In this document: one piece after another, positions 51,643 to 61,719 of the stretch | Position numbering within the stretch: the first letter of the stretch is position 1 | How the letters are laid out: each line of letters opens with the position of its first letter | Assembly (NCBI RefSeq): GCF_013170805.1 | Contig: NZ_CP051293.1 | Coordinates: forward strand, 1,364,001-1,428,000 | Source of the DNA: Mesorhizobium sp. NZP2077 | GTDB lineage: Bacteria; Pseudomonadota; Alphaproteobacteria; Rhizobiales; Rhizobiaceae | DNA: 64,000 nt | Reading direction: 5' to 3' | Notes under the pieces: generated by a model | Told to the model about the DNA's origin: nothing | Seen by the model: only the letters and a program-made list of their open reading frames with translations | Database searches by the model: none | Translations under genes and position numbers: made by a program

Positions 51643-52442
51643 GCCAGATGTTGTCTCCAGACATGACGATCGCCGCCGAGGCAGCCGCCAAGGTAAAGAT
51701 CGAGGTCAAGAACCTCAACTTCTACTACGGCCAGTCGAAGGCGCTGAAGGATATCACGCTGTCGCTGCCCGAGCGCAGCGTCACCGCTTTCATCGGGCCG
51801 TCGGGTTGCGGAAAGTCGACGCTGCTGCGCGTCTTCAACCGCATCTATGAGCTCTATCCAAAGCAGACCGCCGAGGGCCAGGTCCTGCTCGACGGCCAGA
51901 ACGTCCTCGACCGCTCGCAGGATCTCAACCTGCTGCGCACCAAGATCGGCATGGTGTTCCAGAAGCCGACGCCGTTCCCGATGTCGATCTATGAGAACAT
52001 CGCTTTCGGCGTCAGGCTCTATGAGAAGATCAGCAAGGCCGAGATGGACGGCCGCGTCGAGCAGGCGCTGAAGCGCGCAGCCCTATGGAACGAGGTCAAG
52101 GACAAGCTCAATGCCAGCGGCCTCAGCCTGTCAGGCGGCCAGCAGCAGCGGCTGTGCATCGCCCGCACCGTGGCGGTGAAGCCGGAAGTCATCCTGCTCG
52201 ACGAGCCGGCCTCGGCGCTTGACCCGCTGTCGACCGCCAAGATCGAGGAGCTGATCGACGAGCTGCAGGCCGACTACACGATCGTCATCGTCACCCACAA
52301 CATGCAGCAGGCGGCGCGCGTCTCGAAGCAGACCGCCTTCATGTATCTGGGAGAACTGGTCGAGTTCGACAAAACCGAGAAGATCTTCACGTCGCCTCGC
52401 GAGAAGCGCACGCAAGATTACATCACCGGCCGCTTCGGCTGA
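51639..52442 (+). CDS. pstB: Phosphate ABC transporter ATP-binding protein
   Basis: 267-residue ATPase: Walker [13 protein letters not shown]-loop [20 protein letters not shown], signature [16 protein letters not shown], Walker [14 protein letters not shown] and switch [12 protein letters not shown]. Its start overlaps the pstA stop by 4 bp. It also participates, with PhoU, in phosphate signalling in many bacteria. Confidence 0.97.
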   Translation: MSQMLSPDMTIAAEAAAKVKIEVKNLNFYYGQSKALKDITLSLPERSVTAFIGPSGCGKSTLLRVFNRIYELYPKQTAEGQVLLDGQNVLDRSQDLNLLRTKIGMVFQKPTPFPMSIYENIAFGVRLYEKISKAEMDGRVEQALKRAALWNEVKDKLNASGLSLSGGQQQRLCIARTVAVKPEVILLDEPASALDPLSTAKIEELIDELQADYTIVIVTHNMQQAARVSKQTAFMYLGELVEFDKTEKIFTSPREKRTQDYITGRFG

Positions 52443-52467
52443 TCGCACGCATACGAGGACCAGGATC

Positions 52468-53175
52468 ATGGCCGAACACACAGTCGCAGCCTTCGACGAG
52501 GATCTCGGACAGATCAGCAAGCTGATCAGCGACATGGGCGATCTCGCCGGCTCGATGGTCGGCGGGGCCACCAAGGCGCTGCTGAATTCCGACAACGCGC
52601 TGGCACAGCGTGTGGTCTCCGACGACGCCATCATGGACGCGCGCCAGCGCGAACTCGACGACCGCGCCATCACGCTGATCGCCAAGCGCCAGCCGATGGC
52701 CGACGATCTGCGCCATGTCGTCGGCTCGATCCGCATGGCCGGCGATCTCGAGCGCATCGGCGACCTTGCCAAGAACATCGCCAAGCGCGTCGGCACCGTC
52801 GGCCTCGCCACTACGCCGCGCGACCTGTCGCATTCCATCGACGCCATGGCGCAGCTGGTGCTGATCCAGGTGCAGGGCGTGATCGAGGAGTACGCGGCCG
52901 GCGATGCCGCCGCACTTGCCAAGCTCAGGAATGACGACGAACGCATCGACGTCAAATACACCTCCGTCTTCCGCGAACTGTTGACCTATATGATGGAGGA
53001 CCCGCGCAACATCACGGCGTGCACGCATCTGTTGTTCTGCGCCAAGAATCTCGAACGCATCGGCGACCACGTGACCAACATCGCCGAAAACGCCTACTAT
53101 GTCCTGACCGGCACGCAGTTGCCCGCCAACCGTCCAAAACAGGATGAGACGGCGATGTCGGCGCCCGCGGCCTGA
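52468..53175 (+). CDS. phoU: Phosphate signalling protein PhoU
   Basis: 235-residue protein of two three-helix bundles. The metal-binding E/DxxxD motifs are in VVGSIRMAGDLERIGDLAKN and LLFCAKNLERIGDHVTNIAE. It represses the pho response when phosphate is plentiful by acting between PstB and the sensor kinase. It is 25 bp after pstB and 19 bp before phoB. Confidence 0.95.
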   Translation: MAEHTVAAFDEDLGQISKLISDMGDLAGSMVGGATKALLNSDNALAQRVVSDDAIMDARQRELDDRAITLIAKRQPMADDLRHVVGSIRMAGDLERIGDLAKNIAKRVGTVGLATTPRDLSHSIDAMAQLVLIQVQGVIEEYAAGDAAALAKLRNDDERIDVKYTSVFRELLTYMMEDPRNITACTHLLFCAKNLERIGDHVTNIAENAYYVLTGTQLPANRPKQDETAMSAPAA

Positions 53176-53194
53176 CGCAAGAGGTAACCAATCG

Positions 53195-53884
53195 ATGATC
53201 GCGCCACGCATTATGGTGGTGGAGGATGAGGAGCCGCTGGGGGTGCTGCTCCGTTACAATCTTGAATCCGAAGGCTACCAGGTGGAGGTGGTGCCGCGCG
53301 GCGACGAGGCTGAGATCCGCCTGCAGGAGAACGTGCCCGACCTTCTCGTGCTCGACTGGATGGTGCCGGCGGTGTCCGGCATCGAACTCTGTCGGCGGCT
53401 GCGGATGCGGCCCGAGACCGAGCGGTTGCCGATCATCATGCTGACCGCGCGGGGCGAAGAAAGCGACCGCGTGCGCGGGCTCTCGACCGGCGCCGACGAC
53501 TATCTGGTCAAGCCGTTCTCGACGCCGGAATTCATGGCTCGCGTCAAGGCGCTGCTGCGCCGCGCCAAGCCGGAAGTTCTGTCCAGCGTGCTCAAGGTCG
53601 GCGACATCGTGCTCGATCGTGAATCGCACCGGGTCTATCGCAAGAAGAGCGAGATCCGGCTCGGGCCGACCGAATTCCGCCTGCTCGAATTCATGATGCG
53701 TCATCCCGGCCGCGTGTTCTCGCGCAGCCAGCTGCTCGACAATGTCTGGGGCGAGACGATCTACATCGACGAGCGCACGGTGGACGTGCATGTCGGCCGG
53801 CTGCGGAAGGCGGTCAACAATGGCCGCATGCCCGATGTTATCCGCACCATCCGTGGGGCGGGCTACGCGATCCGCGAGGATTGA
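53195..53884 (+). CDS. phoB: Phosphate regulon response regulator PhoB
   Basis: 229 residues. Receiver domain MIAPRIMVVEDEEPLGVLLR with acceptor Asp in LLVLDWMVPAVSG and the Lys in YLVKPFSTPEF. The winged-helix DNA-binding domain reads LGPTEFRLLEFMMRHPGRVF, DERTVDVHVGRLRKAVNNG and IRTIRGAGYAI. GAGGTAACC precedes the ATG. Its partner PhoR is not found next to the operon in this window. Confidence 0.96.
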   Translation: MIAPRIMVVEDEEPLGVLLRYNLESEGYQVEVVPRGDEAEIRLQENVPDLLVLDWMVPAVSGIELCRRLRMRPETERLPIIMLTARGEESDRVRGLSTGADDYLVKPFSTPEFMARVKALLRRAKPEVLSSVLKVGDIVLDRESHRVYRKKSEIRLGPTEFRLLEFMMRHPGRVFSRSQLLDNVWGETIYIDERTVDVHVGRLRKAVNNGRMPDVIRTIRGAGYAIRED

Positions 53885-53896
53885 GCGTGACCTGAT

Positions 53897-55156
53897 TCAG
53901 GCTACGTTTTTCTTTACGGCAAGGCCTGATTTCGCCTGCACACCCGGTGCGAAGATCTCTTGGTCGACGAAGGTCAGCGCGCGCATGGCGCAGCCTTCGC
54001 GGATGAGGGGAAGTTCGTTCGGTTCGGTGTCGAAGGAAATCGATTTCGAGTGCTGGCCGCCGGCGGTCTGGGCGATGGCCTCGCGCAATGCGGGCTCGAT
54101 CAGGTCGAAGGCGGCGGCGCTGACGCCGACCATGGCGACGGGTGCTGGATCGATCAGCGCGAACAGGCTGCCGAGGCCGTAGCCCAGTGCCTCGCCCGCC
54201 TTGCGATAGGCTTCGCGCTCGGGCCCGTCGCGTTCGCGTGCCGTGGCGGCGAGCGCCCGCATCTGCGCGTCGCTGACGTCGGCCACCGGCTCGGTGTCCT
54301 CACTGAGCTGCCTGGCGTTGCGCCAGATGGCGTAGTTGCCGGCATAGGCCTCGACGCAGCCGCGGCGTCCGCAGCGGCAGAGCGCGCCGCCGGGCCGATG
54401 GATCATGTGGCCGAACTCGCCGCCTGAGGAATGGGTGCCGGTGAACAACTCGCCCTTCAGCACCAGGCCCATGCCGATGCCGTGCGACAGAAGGATGGCG
54501 ATGAAGTCGTCGCGGTAGCGCTCGGGATCGCGCCAGCGCAGCGCCACCGCCATCATGTTGCAGTCGTTTTCCATGGTGGCGGGGATGCCGAACTCGGCCT
54601 CGAGTATGTCGGCGAAGGCGATGTTGGTCTGCGGCGTGATCGGCGACCAGAGCATCGCCCGGGCCTCGGTGTCGGTGATGCCCTGGATCGCCAGCGCGAT
54701 GCGGGCGACGCTGCGCACGTCGATATCGGGATCCTCGAGGCGCCGCCGCACGATGGCGACGCATTCGCCGATCAGCGCTTCGCGCGACATGGTCAGTGTG
54801 TCCAACCGGCGCTGTTCCTCCGATACCACCTGGCCGGCATAGTCGATGACGGCGACGGAGAGGAAATTCAGCGACAGCACCACGGTCATGACAGCCGCGG
54901 CCTCCGGGTTGAGGCCGAGGCCGACCTGCGGCCGGCCGCGTTTGAGCGCGCCGGCCTCGCTCGGCTTGCCTTCGGCCAGGATGCCTTCGCCGATCAGGTC
55001 GGAAGAGATAGCCGATATGGTCGAGTGGCTGAGGCCGGTGGTCGCGGCAATCTCGGTGCGCGAGGGTCGACCGGCCCGGCGCACGGCCGCAATCACCATC
55101 GCGCGGTTGCGCCGGCGCAGATCGTCGTGGCGGATTCCGACCGACATCTTTCCCAT
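53897..55156 (-). CDS. ROK-family transcriptional repressor of the xylose operon
   Basis: 419 residues: N-terminal winged helix (NRAMVIAAVRRAGRPSRTEI, TGLSHSTISAISSDLIGEGI) and a ROK sugar-kinase-like domain with ILLSHGIGMGLVLKGELFTG, the zinc motif CRCGRRGCVEAYAG and HSSGGEFGHMIHRPGGALC. Such XylR/NagC-type proteins are relieved by a sugar. The start at 55156 has GGGAGGAT only 1-2 bp away; ATG 55147 is better spaced and may be the real one. It is divergent from xylFHG, with two identical-core palindromes between. Confidence 0.9.
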   Translation of the reverse strand: MGKMSVGIRHDDLRRRNRAMVIAAVRRAGRPSRTEIAATTGLSHSTISAISSDLIGEGILAEGKPSEAGALKRGRPQVGLGLNPEAAAVMTVVLSLNFLSVAVIDYAGQVVSEEQRRLDTLTMSREALIGECVAIVRRRLEDPDIDVRSVARIALAIQGITDTEARAMLWSPITPQTNIAFADILEAEFGIPATMENDCNMMAVALRWRDPERYRDDFIAILLSHGIGMGLVLKGELFTGTHSSGGEFGHMIHRPGGALCRCGRRGCVEAYAGNYAIWRNARQLSEDTEPVADVSDAQMRALAATARERDGPEREAYRKAGEALGYGLGSLFALIDPAPVAMVGVSAAAFDLIEPALREAIAQTAGGQHSKSISFDTEPNELPLIREGCAMRALTFVDQEIFAPGVQAKSGLAVKKNVA

Positions 55157-55246
55157 ATCCTCCCGGTCGCCGCGGTTCCTCCGGCCCCTCGAACCCTGCC
55201 GACGACACGGGTAAATACTGGCAGAAGCGGCCCGTCCTGTCATTTA

Positions 55247-55269
55247 TTTATTCCGAGGCTCGAAAAAAA
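55247..55269. promoter_or_regulatory. ROK operator 1
   Basis: TTCCGAG-G-CTCGAA core with flanking A/T runs (T-rich left, seven A right). The same CGAGGCTCG core with A/T arms occurs at 55332-55352. It lies 91 bp upstream of the repressor start. Confidence 0.65.
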
Positions 55270-55303
55270 TTCACAAGGGCATCAAAATCGATCAGAATCG
55301 TTG

Positions 55304-55352
55304 TTGACAGCGTTCCGGTGTTGGACCAGTGTTTTTTCGAGGCTCGAAAAAA
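55304..55352 (+). promoter_or_regulatory. xylF promoter and ROK operator 2
   Basis: TTGACA (55304-55309) with a poor -10 after 17 bp (CAGTGT, 55327-55332). The 21-bp perfect palindrome TTTTTTCGAG-G-CTCGAAAAAA (55332-55352) sits over the predicted start site, so a bound repressor would block transcription. Confidence 0.7.
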
Positions 55353-55418
55353 TAGAGCCTTTGTGCCGGCCTTTAGGGCCAGTTTGGTCGCGCCATACGC
55401 GGCGCAGGGAGGAATATC

Positions 55419-56459
55419 ATGAAGAGATTCACAGCCGCCATCCTGGCGGGTGTCGCCATGTCGCTGACGCTTGCGTCGGTCGCGCAGGCGAAGGACAAGG
55501 TCATCGGCGTTTCGTGGTCCAACTTCCAGGAAGAGCGCTGGAAGACCGACGAAGCCGCCATGAAGAAGGCGATCGAGGCCGCCGGCGACAAGTACATCTC
55601 CGCCGATGCGCAGTCCAATCCCGGCAAGCAGCTTACCGATGTCGAAAGCCTGATCTCGCAGGGCGCCAATTCGCTGATCATCCTCGCGCAGGACGCCTCG
55701 GCCATCGGTCCGGCCGTGCAGAAGGCGTTGGACGAAGGCATTCCGGTCGTCGGCTATGACCGCCTGATCGAGAACAAGGACGTCTTCTACCTGACCTTCG
55801 ACAACAAGGAAGTCGGCCGCTTGCAGGCGGCCGCGGTGTTCAAGGCCAAGCCGGAAGGCAACTATGTCTTCATCAAGGGCTCGGGTGCCGATCCGAATGC
55901 CGACTTCCTGTTCTCGGGCTCGATGGAAGTGCTCAAGGCGGCCATCGACAGCGGCAAGATCAAGAATGTCGGCGAGGCCTATACGGACGGCTGGCTGCCC
56001 GCCAACGCCCAGAAGAACATGGAGCAGTTCCTGACCGCCAACGACAACAAGGTCGACGCCGTGGTTGCGGCCAATGACGGCACCGCTGGCGGCGTCGTCG
56101 CGGCGCTGACGGCGCAGGGCTTGGCCGGCACCGTGCCGGTGTCGGGTCAGGACGGCGATCATGCGGCGCTGAACCGCATCGCGCTCGGTACCCAGACCGT
56201 GTCGGTTTGGAAGGACGCGCGCGAGCTCGGCAAGAACGCAGCCGAGATCGCCTCGCAACTGGCTGACGGCAAGAAGATGACCGACATCGCCGGCGTCAAG
56301 GACTTCACGACGCCCGGCGGCAACACCGTCAAGTCGCTGTTCCTGACCCCGGTCGCCATCACCAAGGACAATCTCAACGTCGTCATCGACGCCGGCTGGA
56401 TCAAGAAGGACGAAGTCTGCGCGGGCGTCGCCGCCGGCAGCGTCGCCGCCTGCAACTAA
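55419..56459 (+). CDS. xylF: D-xylose ABC transporter substrate-binding protein
   Basis: 346 residues with signal peptide [20 protein letters not shown] ... AQA. The XylF-type core reads [60 protein letters not shown] and [20 protein letters not shown]. The YDR and N/D positions are those that contact xylose in XylF. AGGGAGGAA before the ATG. First gene of xylFHG, downstream of the ROK operator. A related pentose or glucose substrate cannot be excluded. Confidence 0.9.
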   Translation: MKRFTAAILAGVAMSLTLASVAQAKDKVIGVSWSNFQEERWKTDEAAMKKAIEAAGDKYISADAQSNPGKQLTDVESLISQGANSLIILAQDASAIGPAVQKALDEGIPVVGYDRLIENKDVFYLTFDNKEVGRLQAAAVFKAKPEGNYVFIKGSGADPNADFLFSGSMEVLKAAIDSGKIKNVGEAYTDGWLPANAQKNMEQFLTANDNKVDAVVAANDGTAGGVVAALTAQGLAGTVPVSGQDGDHAALNRIALGTQTVSVWKDARELGKNAAEIASQLADGKKMTDIAGVKDFTTPGGNTVKSLFLTPVAITKDNLNVVIDAGWIKKDEVCAGVAAGSVAACN

Positions 56460-56482
56460 ACGGCGCAATACCGTTTGATATC

Positions 56483-56510
56483 AACGCCGCGGCCCAAAAG
56501 CCGCGGCGTT
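56483..56510 (+). terminator. Intercistronic hairpin between xylF and xylH
   Basis: Perfect 11-bp stem AACGCCGCGGC-CCAAAA-GCCGCGGCGTT, 23 bp after the xylF stop, followed by TCTC. It should stabilise or terminate part of the xylF mRNA, giving an excess of binding protein over permease, as at pstS/pstC. Confidence 0.75.
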
Positions 56511-56604
56511 TCTCAAGCGGCTTCCCGCTTCAAATGACTGCGGAAAGCAAATAGCATCCATGTTCCGGCATCCGCGCCAGACGGTAAACCGGTGGGAGGA
56601 TAGC

Positions 56605-57936
56605 ATGACCGACACGACCTCTAATCAACCGGTCGGCAGCACTGCGGCGGATAAGGCGCGTGCATCCGAACTCAGCGCCGTTGGACGGTTTCTCAACGCT
56701 ACCGAACTCGACACGCGCATGCTCGGCATGGTCGGCGCACTGCTGGTCATCTGGGTCGGCATCCATATCCTGTCGGGCGGGATTTTCCTGACACCGCGCA
56801 ATCTGTGGAACCTGTCGGTGCAGACCTCGTCGGTCGCGATCATGGCGACCGGCATGGTGCTGGTTATCGTCATGCGCAACATCGACCTCTCGGTCGGATC
56901 CGTCGAAGGCGTGATCGGCATGATCATGGGCGTGGCGCAGGCCGAATTCCTCATTCGCGTAATCGGTTTCCAGCTTGGAAATCCGTGGCTTTGGATCATC
57001 GCGCTGGCGGCCGGTGTGGTGCTTGGTCTCCTGATCGGCGCATTCCAGGGCTTCATCATCGCCTATATGGAGGTTCCGGCCTTCATCGTGACGCTGGGCG
57101 GCCTGCTGGTCTGGCGCGGCATGGCATGGCTGATCACCAGCGGGCGCACGGTCGCGCCGCTCGACACAGCCTTCCAGCTGATGGGTGGCGGACCGCGCGG
57201 CTCGATCGGCGCTACCGCCAGTTGGATCGTCGGTGTCGTCGCCTGCGTGGCGGTCGCTTTCATGCTGCTCAACGGCAGGTCGCAACGCAAGCGGTTCAGC
57301 TTTCCGCTGCGCCCCGTTTGGGCCGAGACCTTGCTTGGCGTGGTTGCTTGCGCCGCTATCCTTGGCGCCGTCTGGATCGCCAATTCCTATCCATGGCCGA
57401 TCGGCATCGTGCGCCAGTACGCTCAGCAGAACGGCATTACCATTCCCGAAGGCGGGCTGTTCATCGCGCATGGCGTTGCCATACCGGTGCTGATGGCGGT
57501 GGCCGTGGGCATTATCATGACCTTCATCACCAAGCGCACGCGTTTCGGCCGCTATGTCTTTGCCATCGGCGGCAATCCGGAGGCGGCCGAACTTGCCGGC
57601 ATCAACACGCGCTGGGTGACCATGAAGGTGTTCATGATCATGGGCGTGCTGGCCGCGATCAGCGCGGCGATCTCGTCGGCCCGCCTCAACGCATCGACCA
57701 ATGCGCTGGGCACGCTGGACGAGCTTCTGGTCATCGCCGCCGCTGTCATCGGCGGCACCTCGCTCGCCGGCGGCGCCGGCACGGTGATGGGCGCCATGCT
57801 GGGCGCGCTTCTGATGCAATCATTGCAGTCGGGCATGGTGCTGCTCGGCATCGACTCGCCGCTGCAGAGCATCGTCGTTGGTGCCGTGCTGGTCATCGCC
57901 GTGTGGCTCGACACCGTCTATCGCAAGCGGGTTTAG
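56605..57936 (+). CDS. xylH: D-xylose ABC transporter permease
   Basis: 443-residue inner-membrane permease of the RbsC/XylH family with about 10-11 helices. Conserved [60 protein letters not shown] and [20 protein letters not shown] are present. The length (about 440) is that of XylH rather than the shorter RbsC/FrcC. The ATG at 56605 has GGGAGGAT upstream. Confidence 0.92.
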   Translation: MTDTTSNQPVGSTAADKARASELSAVGRFLNATELDTRMLGMVGALLVIWVGIHILSGGIFLTPRNLWNLSVQTSSVAIMATGMVLVIVMRNIDLSVGSVEGVIGMIMGVAQAEFLIRVIGFQLGNPWLWIIALAAGVVLGLLIGAFQGFIIAYMEVPAFIVTLGGLLVWRGMAWLITSGRTVAPLDTAFQLMGGGPRGSIGATASWIVGVVACVAVAFMLLNGRSQRKRFSFPLRPVWAETLLGVVACAAILGAVWIANSYPWPIGIVRQYAQQNGITIPEGGLFIAHGVAIPVLMAVAVGIIMTFITKRTRFGRYVFAIGGNPEAAELAGINTRWVTMKVFMIMGVLAAISAAISSARLNASTNALGTLDELLVIAAAVIGGTSLAGGAGTVMGAMLGALLMQSLQSGMVLLGIDSPLQSIVVGAVLVIAVWLDTVYRKRV

Positions 57937-57949
57937 GGGGAGAAAAATC

Positions 57950-58762
57950 ATGGCTGACAAAATCGCTCCCGCAACTGCACCCTCTGGCACGCCGCTGATC
58001 GACATGCGCAACATCTCGATCGCCTTTGGCGGCATCCGGGCCGTCGACGACGCCTCGATCGATCTTTTCCCCGGCGAGGTCGTGGCGCTGCTCGGCCATA
58101 ATGGCGCTGGCAAGTCGACCCTGATCAAAATCCTGTCGGGCGCCTACAAGCGCGATGCCGGCCAGATCTTCGTCAATGGCGAGGAGGCTTCGATCGCCAA
58201 TCCGCGCGATGCCAAGAAATACGGCATCGAGACCATCTACCAGACGCTCGCTTTGGCCGACAATGTCGATGCTGCCGCCAATCTGTTCCTCGGCCGCGAG
58301 CTGATGACCGGATGGGGCACGCTCGACGACGTTGCGATGGAGGCCGAGGCGCGCAAGGTGATGGGCCGGCTCAATCCGCGCTTCCAGCGCTTCAAGGAGG
58401 CGGTGATCAAGCTGTCTGGCGGCCAGCGGCAATCGGTGGCGATCGCACGTGCGATCCTGTTCAACGCCCGCATCCTGATCATGGACGAGCCGACGGCAGC
58501 CCTTGGTCCGCAGGAAACGGCGCAGGTCGGCGAACTGGTCAAGCAGCTCAAATCCGATGGTATCGGCATCTTCCTGATCAGCCACGACATCCACGATGTG
58601 TTCGAACTGGCCGATCGGGTCTGCGTCATGAAGAACGGCCAGGTCGTCGGCACCGCGCGCACCACCGACGTCACCCAGGACGAGGTGCTCGGCATGATCA
58701 TCCTGGGTAAATGTCCTCCGGGCGCCATTCCCGGGCCGGGCGCGCTGAAGATCGCGGCCTGA
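57950..58762 (+). CDS. xylG: Xylose ABC transporter ATP-binding protein, single-domain
   Basis: 270 residues, one ABC domain: Walker [13 protein letters not shown]-loop [12 protein letters not shown], signature [17 protein letters not shown], Walker [14 protein letters not shown] and switch [12 protein letters not shown]. coli XylG has two fused ABC domains (about 510 aa). Rhizobial transporters such as FrcA and this one have one and must work as a homodimer. Start after GGGGGAG, 13 bp downstream of xylH. Confidence 0.9.
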   Translation: MADKIAPATAPSGTPLIDMRNISIAFGGIRAVDDASIDLFPGEVVALLGHNGAGKSTLIKILSGAYKRDAGQIFVNGEEASIANPRDAKKYGIETIYQTLALADNVDAAANLFLGRELMTGWGTLDDVAMEAEARKVMGRLNPRFQRFKEAVIKLSGGQRQSVAIARAILFNARILIMDEPTAALGPQETAQVGELVKQLKSDGIGIFLISHDIHDVFELADRVCVMKNGQVVGTARTTDVTQDEVLGMIILGKCPPGAIPGPGALKIAA

Positions 58763-58913
58763 GGCCTGCCGGCGGCCCGGCATGGGCTGATCGGGCATTG
58801 CCGGTTGCCGCTCACGTGATATGCCAGTGATCGCGATGGCTTGGCCTTGCCATTGTGTTGGCCTGATGACTTGCCCATAAAGGTCCGGAATTGCCCATGG
58901 ACCGCATCATCCG

Positions 58914-60554
58914 TTGAAGAAACTCTTTCCTATCGTCGCGTTCATCGCCGTTGCGCTGATCAGCATGACCATGGCGGGGTTCGCCTATTTCGCAACGCAG
59001 GAAGCCTCCCGCATCAAGTTCGAAGCGGCGGCCGACGACGCCCTCAACAGGATCGAGAGCCGGATCGACCTGCATCTGTCGCTGCTGCGCTCGACACAGG
59101 CGCTGTTCGACGCCCGCAATGGCGACATCTCCCAGAGCGAGTTCAAGGCGTTCTTCAACGCGCTGGATGTCGACAACAATTTCGCCGGCCTGCGCGGCAT
59201 TGGCTTCCTCGGGCTCGCCAAGACGGGCGACGAGGCGGCTGTCGAACGCGACATCCTCCACGATTTCGGCGCCAGCCATCCGGTCTATCCGGACACGACG
59301 CAGCCCTGGCGGGCACCCATCAAGCTGTTTGAGCCGCTGGATCCGTCGAACCAGGCCGCCATCGGCTACGACATGTTCAGCGAACCGGTGCGGCGCGCGG
59401 CGATCGAGAAGGCAATGGCCGATGACCAGCAGCACGCGAGCGGGCTGGTGCAACTGGGCCAGGGCACGGGTGCGACACAGACCTTCCCCGGCTTCCTGGT
59501 CTTTGTGCGGCTCAACGTCGAAACCGCGCCGGAGGTCATCAACGCATCGCGATCCTCGACCGCGGGCTTTCTCTACGCGGCCTTCCGGGCCCGCGACCTG
59601 TTCCAGATCGCACTCAGCCGGGCGCCGCTGTTGCCGGTCAACACCGAGATCTATGACGGCGCGGTGAACAGCGACAATCTGTTGTTCCGGTCGGAGACGC
59701 CGCCGGCTTCATCTTTTGGCGACCGGTTGCTGGTCACCCGCAAGATCACGGTGGCCGGCCGCCCGTGGACGGTGCTGTTCAGGCCGACCAGTGCTTTCTC
59801 GCAACCGTCGTCGCGTGCCATCCCGGTGATGCTGGGACTGTTCGGCCTGCTCGCGGCCGGTGCCATCGCGCTGGTGGCGCGCTATCAGGAGCGGGCCTAT
59901 GAGGCAGCGTCGCGGCTGCACGAGACGACCGAAAAGAGCCTGCTCGAAAAGGATCTGATGCTGCAGGAGATGAAGCACCGCATCAAGAATTCGATCACCA
60001 GGGTGCTGGCGATCGCGCGGCAGACGGCTTCGCGGGCGACCGACGTCAACGAGTTTTCGGCCTCCTTCTCGGCCAGGCTGCAGGCGATGGCGGCCTCTCA
60101 GGACATGCTGACGCGCTCGCGCTGGCAGAAGGCCGATCTCGCCGATCTCCTTCGCATCGAGCTTGGCCAGGTGTTCGGCAAGGACCTGCCCGAGGGTCTC
60201 CTGTCCGGGCCGGAGGTGCTGCTCGACGAGACCACGACGCAGGCGCTTGGCCTGACATTCCATGAACTGGCGACCAATGCGCTGAAATATGGCGAAGCCG
60301 GCAATTCCGCCAATTCGCTCAGGAGTGATTGGGCGCTCAAGGTCGACTGGTCGGTGCAAGGGCGTGGGCGCGAGCGGACGCTCGCGCTGAGCTGGCGAGA
60401 GGCCGGAAAGAAAAAAGTCGAGGCGCCGGTCGAGACCGGTTTCGGCACCAAGCTGATCGACCTTAATGTCACGCGCGAGCTGCGCGGCACGATCAAGCGC
60501 GATTATCAGGCCGATGGTCTGAAGGTGGAAATAAAAATTCCGCTCACGGGCTGA
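58914..60554 (+). CDS. CHASE-domain HWE-family sensor histidine kinase
   Basis: 546 residues. Membrane helix 1 ([20 protein letters not shown]), then a periplasmic CHASE domain (about 40-295; [40 protein letters not shown]), membrane helix 2 (about 303-322) and a cytoplasmic HWE kinase. H355 lies in [20 protein letters not shown], the N-box in [16 protein letters not shown] and the W-x-E motif in LALSWREAG. It starts with TTG at 58914; no ATG or strong ribosome site is near. No receiver is fused. The probable target is a single-domain regulator or PhyR, encoded 3 kb away. Downstream of xylG by 151 bp, likely independent. Confidence 0.9.
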   Translation: MKKLFPIVAFIAVALISMTMAGFAYFATQEASRIKFEAAADDALNRIESRIDLHLSLLRSTQALFDARNGDISQSEFKAFFNALDVDNNFAGLRGIGFLGLAKTGDEAAVERDILHDFGASHPVYPDTTQPWRAPIKLFEPLDPSNQAAIGYDMFSEPVRRAAIEKAMADDQQHASGLVQLGQGTGATQTFPGFLVFVRLNVETAPEVINASRSSTAGFLYAAFRARDLFQIALSRAPLLPVNTEIYDGAVNSDNLLFRSETPPASSFGDRLLVTRKITVAGRPWTVLFRPTSAFSQPSSRAIPVMLGLFGLLAAGAIALVARYQERAYEAASRLHETTEKSLLEKDLMLQEMKHRIKNSITRVLAIARQTASRATDVNEFSASFSARLQAMAASQDMLTRSRWQKADLADLLRIELGQVFGKDLPEGLLSGPEVLLDETTTQALGLTFHELATNALKYGEAGNSANSLRSDWALKVDWSVQGRGRERTLALSWREAGKKKVEAPVETGFGTKLIDLNVTRELRGTIKRDYQADGLKVEIKIPLTG

Positions 60555-60593
60555 CAGCGCACCGTCAGACGGAAAGGCGCTCCAGTCATGAAA

Positions 60594-60623
60594 ACCCGGG
60601 GACCAGCGGACCGGTCCCCGGGT
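60594..60623. terminator. Bidirectional terminator between convergent genes
   Basis: Perfect 11-bp stem ACCCGGGGACC ... GGTCCCCGGGT with an 8-base loop and T run on the minus side. It lies 18 bp from the end of the lipoprotein gene and 40 bp from the end of the kinase gene. Confidence 0.85.
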
Positions 60624-60640
60624 CGACTGATATCGCCGAA

Positions 60641-60886
60641 TTAGTTGCAGCGAGCCGTGTAGATCCGGCCGTGATGGTCGCGATACTGGCAATAGCCGTT
60701 TTGCAGGTTGCGGACCAGCAGGCCGGAACCGGCACCGACAGCCGCACCGATCAGTGCGCCCTTGCCGCCGCCGACCAGACCGCCGATACCGGCGCCGATC
60801 AAGCCGCCGCCAACCACGTCCTTCTCGGTGGAGGTGCAGCCGCTGAGAGCGGCCACCGCAACCATGGCAATAATCATCTTCCGCAT
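60641..60886 (-). CDS. Glycine-zipper lipoprotein
   Basis: 81 residues: signal MRKMIIAMVAVAALSGCTST with lipobox LSGC (lipid Cys17). A glycine-zipper region follows (GGGLIGAGIGGLVGGGKGAL, IGAAVGAGSGLLV), ending with QYRDHHGRIYTARCN. Small glycine-zipper lipoproteins of this type sit in the outer membrane. The start at 60886 is after GGAGTGA; the ORF extends to 60943 without need. Confidence 0.85.
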   Translation of the reverse strand: MRKMIIAMVAVAALSGCTSTEKDVVGGGLIGAGIGGLVGGGKGALIGAAVGAGSGLLVRNLQNGYCQYRDHHGRIYTARCN

Positions 60887-60969
60887 AGAGTCACTCCTCA
60901 CTTTGTGTCCACACTTTGGTAAGCTCCAACAGCCATTTAGCACGAAATGACGGCCTTTGCTGCTCGAAT

Positions 60970-61296
60970 TTATTGTTGGCTAAGATAGTCTTTTTCCGGG
61001 CGCACTGCGTTTGATGCCATGACCAGGCTGGAAATTGCAAGTGAGGCGTCAAGGTTACCATCAGGACGCACATTCCAGACGATCTGATCGTAATCATCCT
61101 CGAGCGCGGGATCGACAGCGAGACACTTGGCGACGATACGCTGCGCCTGTCCCTGCACGTCGCCCATGGCGAAGGGACGTTCGGCGGTGCATTCGTCGGC
61201 GGTTTCGAAAATGCTCACCGGTACCTGCAACTCACGGCACTCGGTCATCGAATTGGTACAACCGATGACCAGCAACAATGCAGCGATGTGTTCCAT
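60970..61296 (-). CDS. Small exported Cys-containing protein, unknown function
   Basis: 108 residues. The N-terminus MEHIAALLLVIGCTNSMTEC is hydrophobic with a lipobox-like VIGC. The rest has ETADECTAERPFAMGDVQGQ and IVAKCLAVDPALEDDYDQIV. It is similar in style to conserved rhizobial exported proteins. Start at 61296 (MEHIAA); an ATG 21 bp upstream is possible. No function is recognised. Confidence 0.65.
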   Translation of the reverse strand: MEHIAALLLVIGCTNSMTECRELQVPVSIFETADECTAERPFAMGDVQGQAQRIVAKCLAVDPALEDDYDQIVWNVRPDGNLDASLAISSLVMASNAVRPEKDYLSQQ

Positions 61297-61429
61297 GGCG
61301 ACATGCCCTCTCGCCACAATAACGGCTCACATCGGCCAAAAGTTCCTGAGCGTTCCGGATCACACGCGAATAAATGCCGCTGCGGCAAGCGGTTAAACGC
61401 CGCGAACTCCTGCAGAAACGGAATTTCGG

Positions 61430-61606
61430 TCAGGTCAGCTGGAACAGGGCGATGAGGAGAATTGTCGCGGCCGCCGCCAGGACGATGCCCCACAGCAATG
61501 TGTGATGCGGTGGGGAAAGCGGTTCGGCGGATATTTCGGGATCCTGGAATTCGCCCATCGAAACACGGGCGGCCTGTTCCAGTCTGTTCATGTCGGCGAC
61601 TGTCAA
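61430..61606 (-). CDS. Small C-terminally anchored membrane protein
   Basis: 58 residues: polar N-terminus (MTVADMNRLEQAARVSMGEF, first residue from a TTG), QDPEISAEPLSPPHH, and one C-terminal membrane helix (TLLWGIVLAAAATILLIALF). TTG at 61606 is chosen because GGGGAGGA lies at proper spacing; ATG at 61591 has no ribosome site. Function unknown. Confidence 0.55.
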   Translation of the reverse strand: MTVADMNRLEQAARVSMGEFQDPEISAEPLSPPHHTLLWGIVLAAAATILLIALFQLT

Positions 61607-61719
61607 GCATTCCTCCCCACACCGTGCCGCAACCCGGCGGATTGCAGCGGTATCTGGGTAAAACAGCATCCGCTCTTATGGTGAACAGCCGGTTAAGGAT
61701 CGTTGTTGCAGCAAGGCGC

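Noticed and set aside
54431..55759. A 442-codon plus-strand frame overlapping the ROK gene and xylF start
   Set aside because: It crosses the operators and reads xylF in the wrong frame; no homologous pattern.
56530..57819. A 429-codon minus-strand frame opposite xylH
   Set aside because: His/Asp/Arg-rich shadow of a membrane-protein gene.
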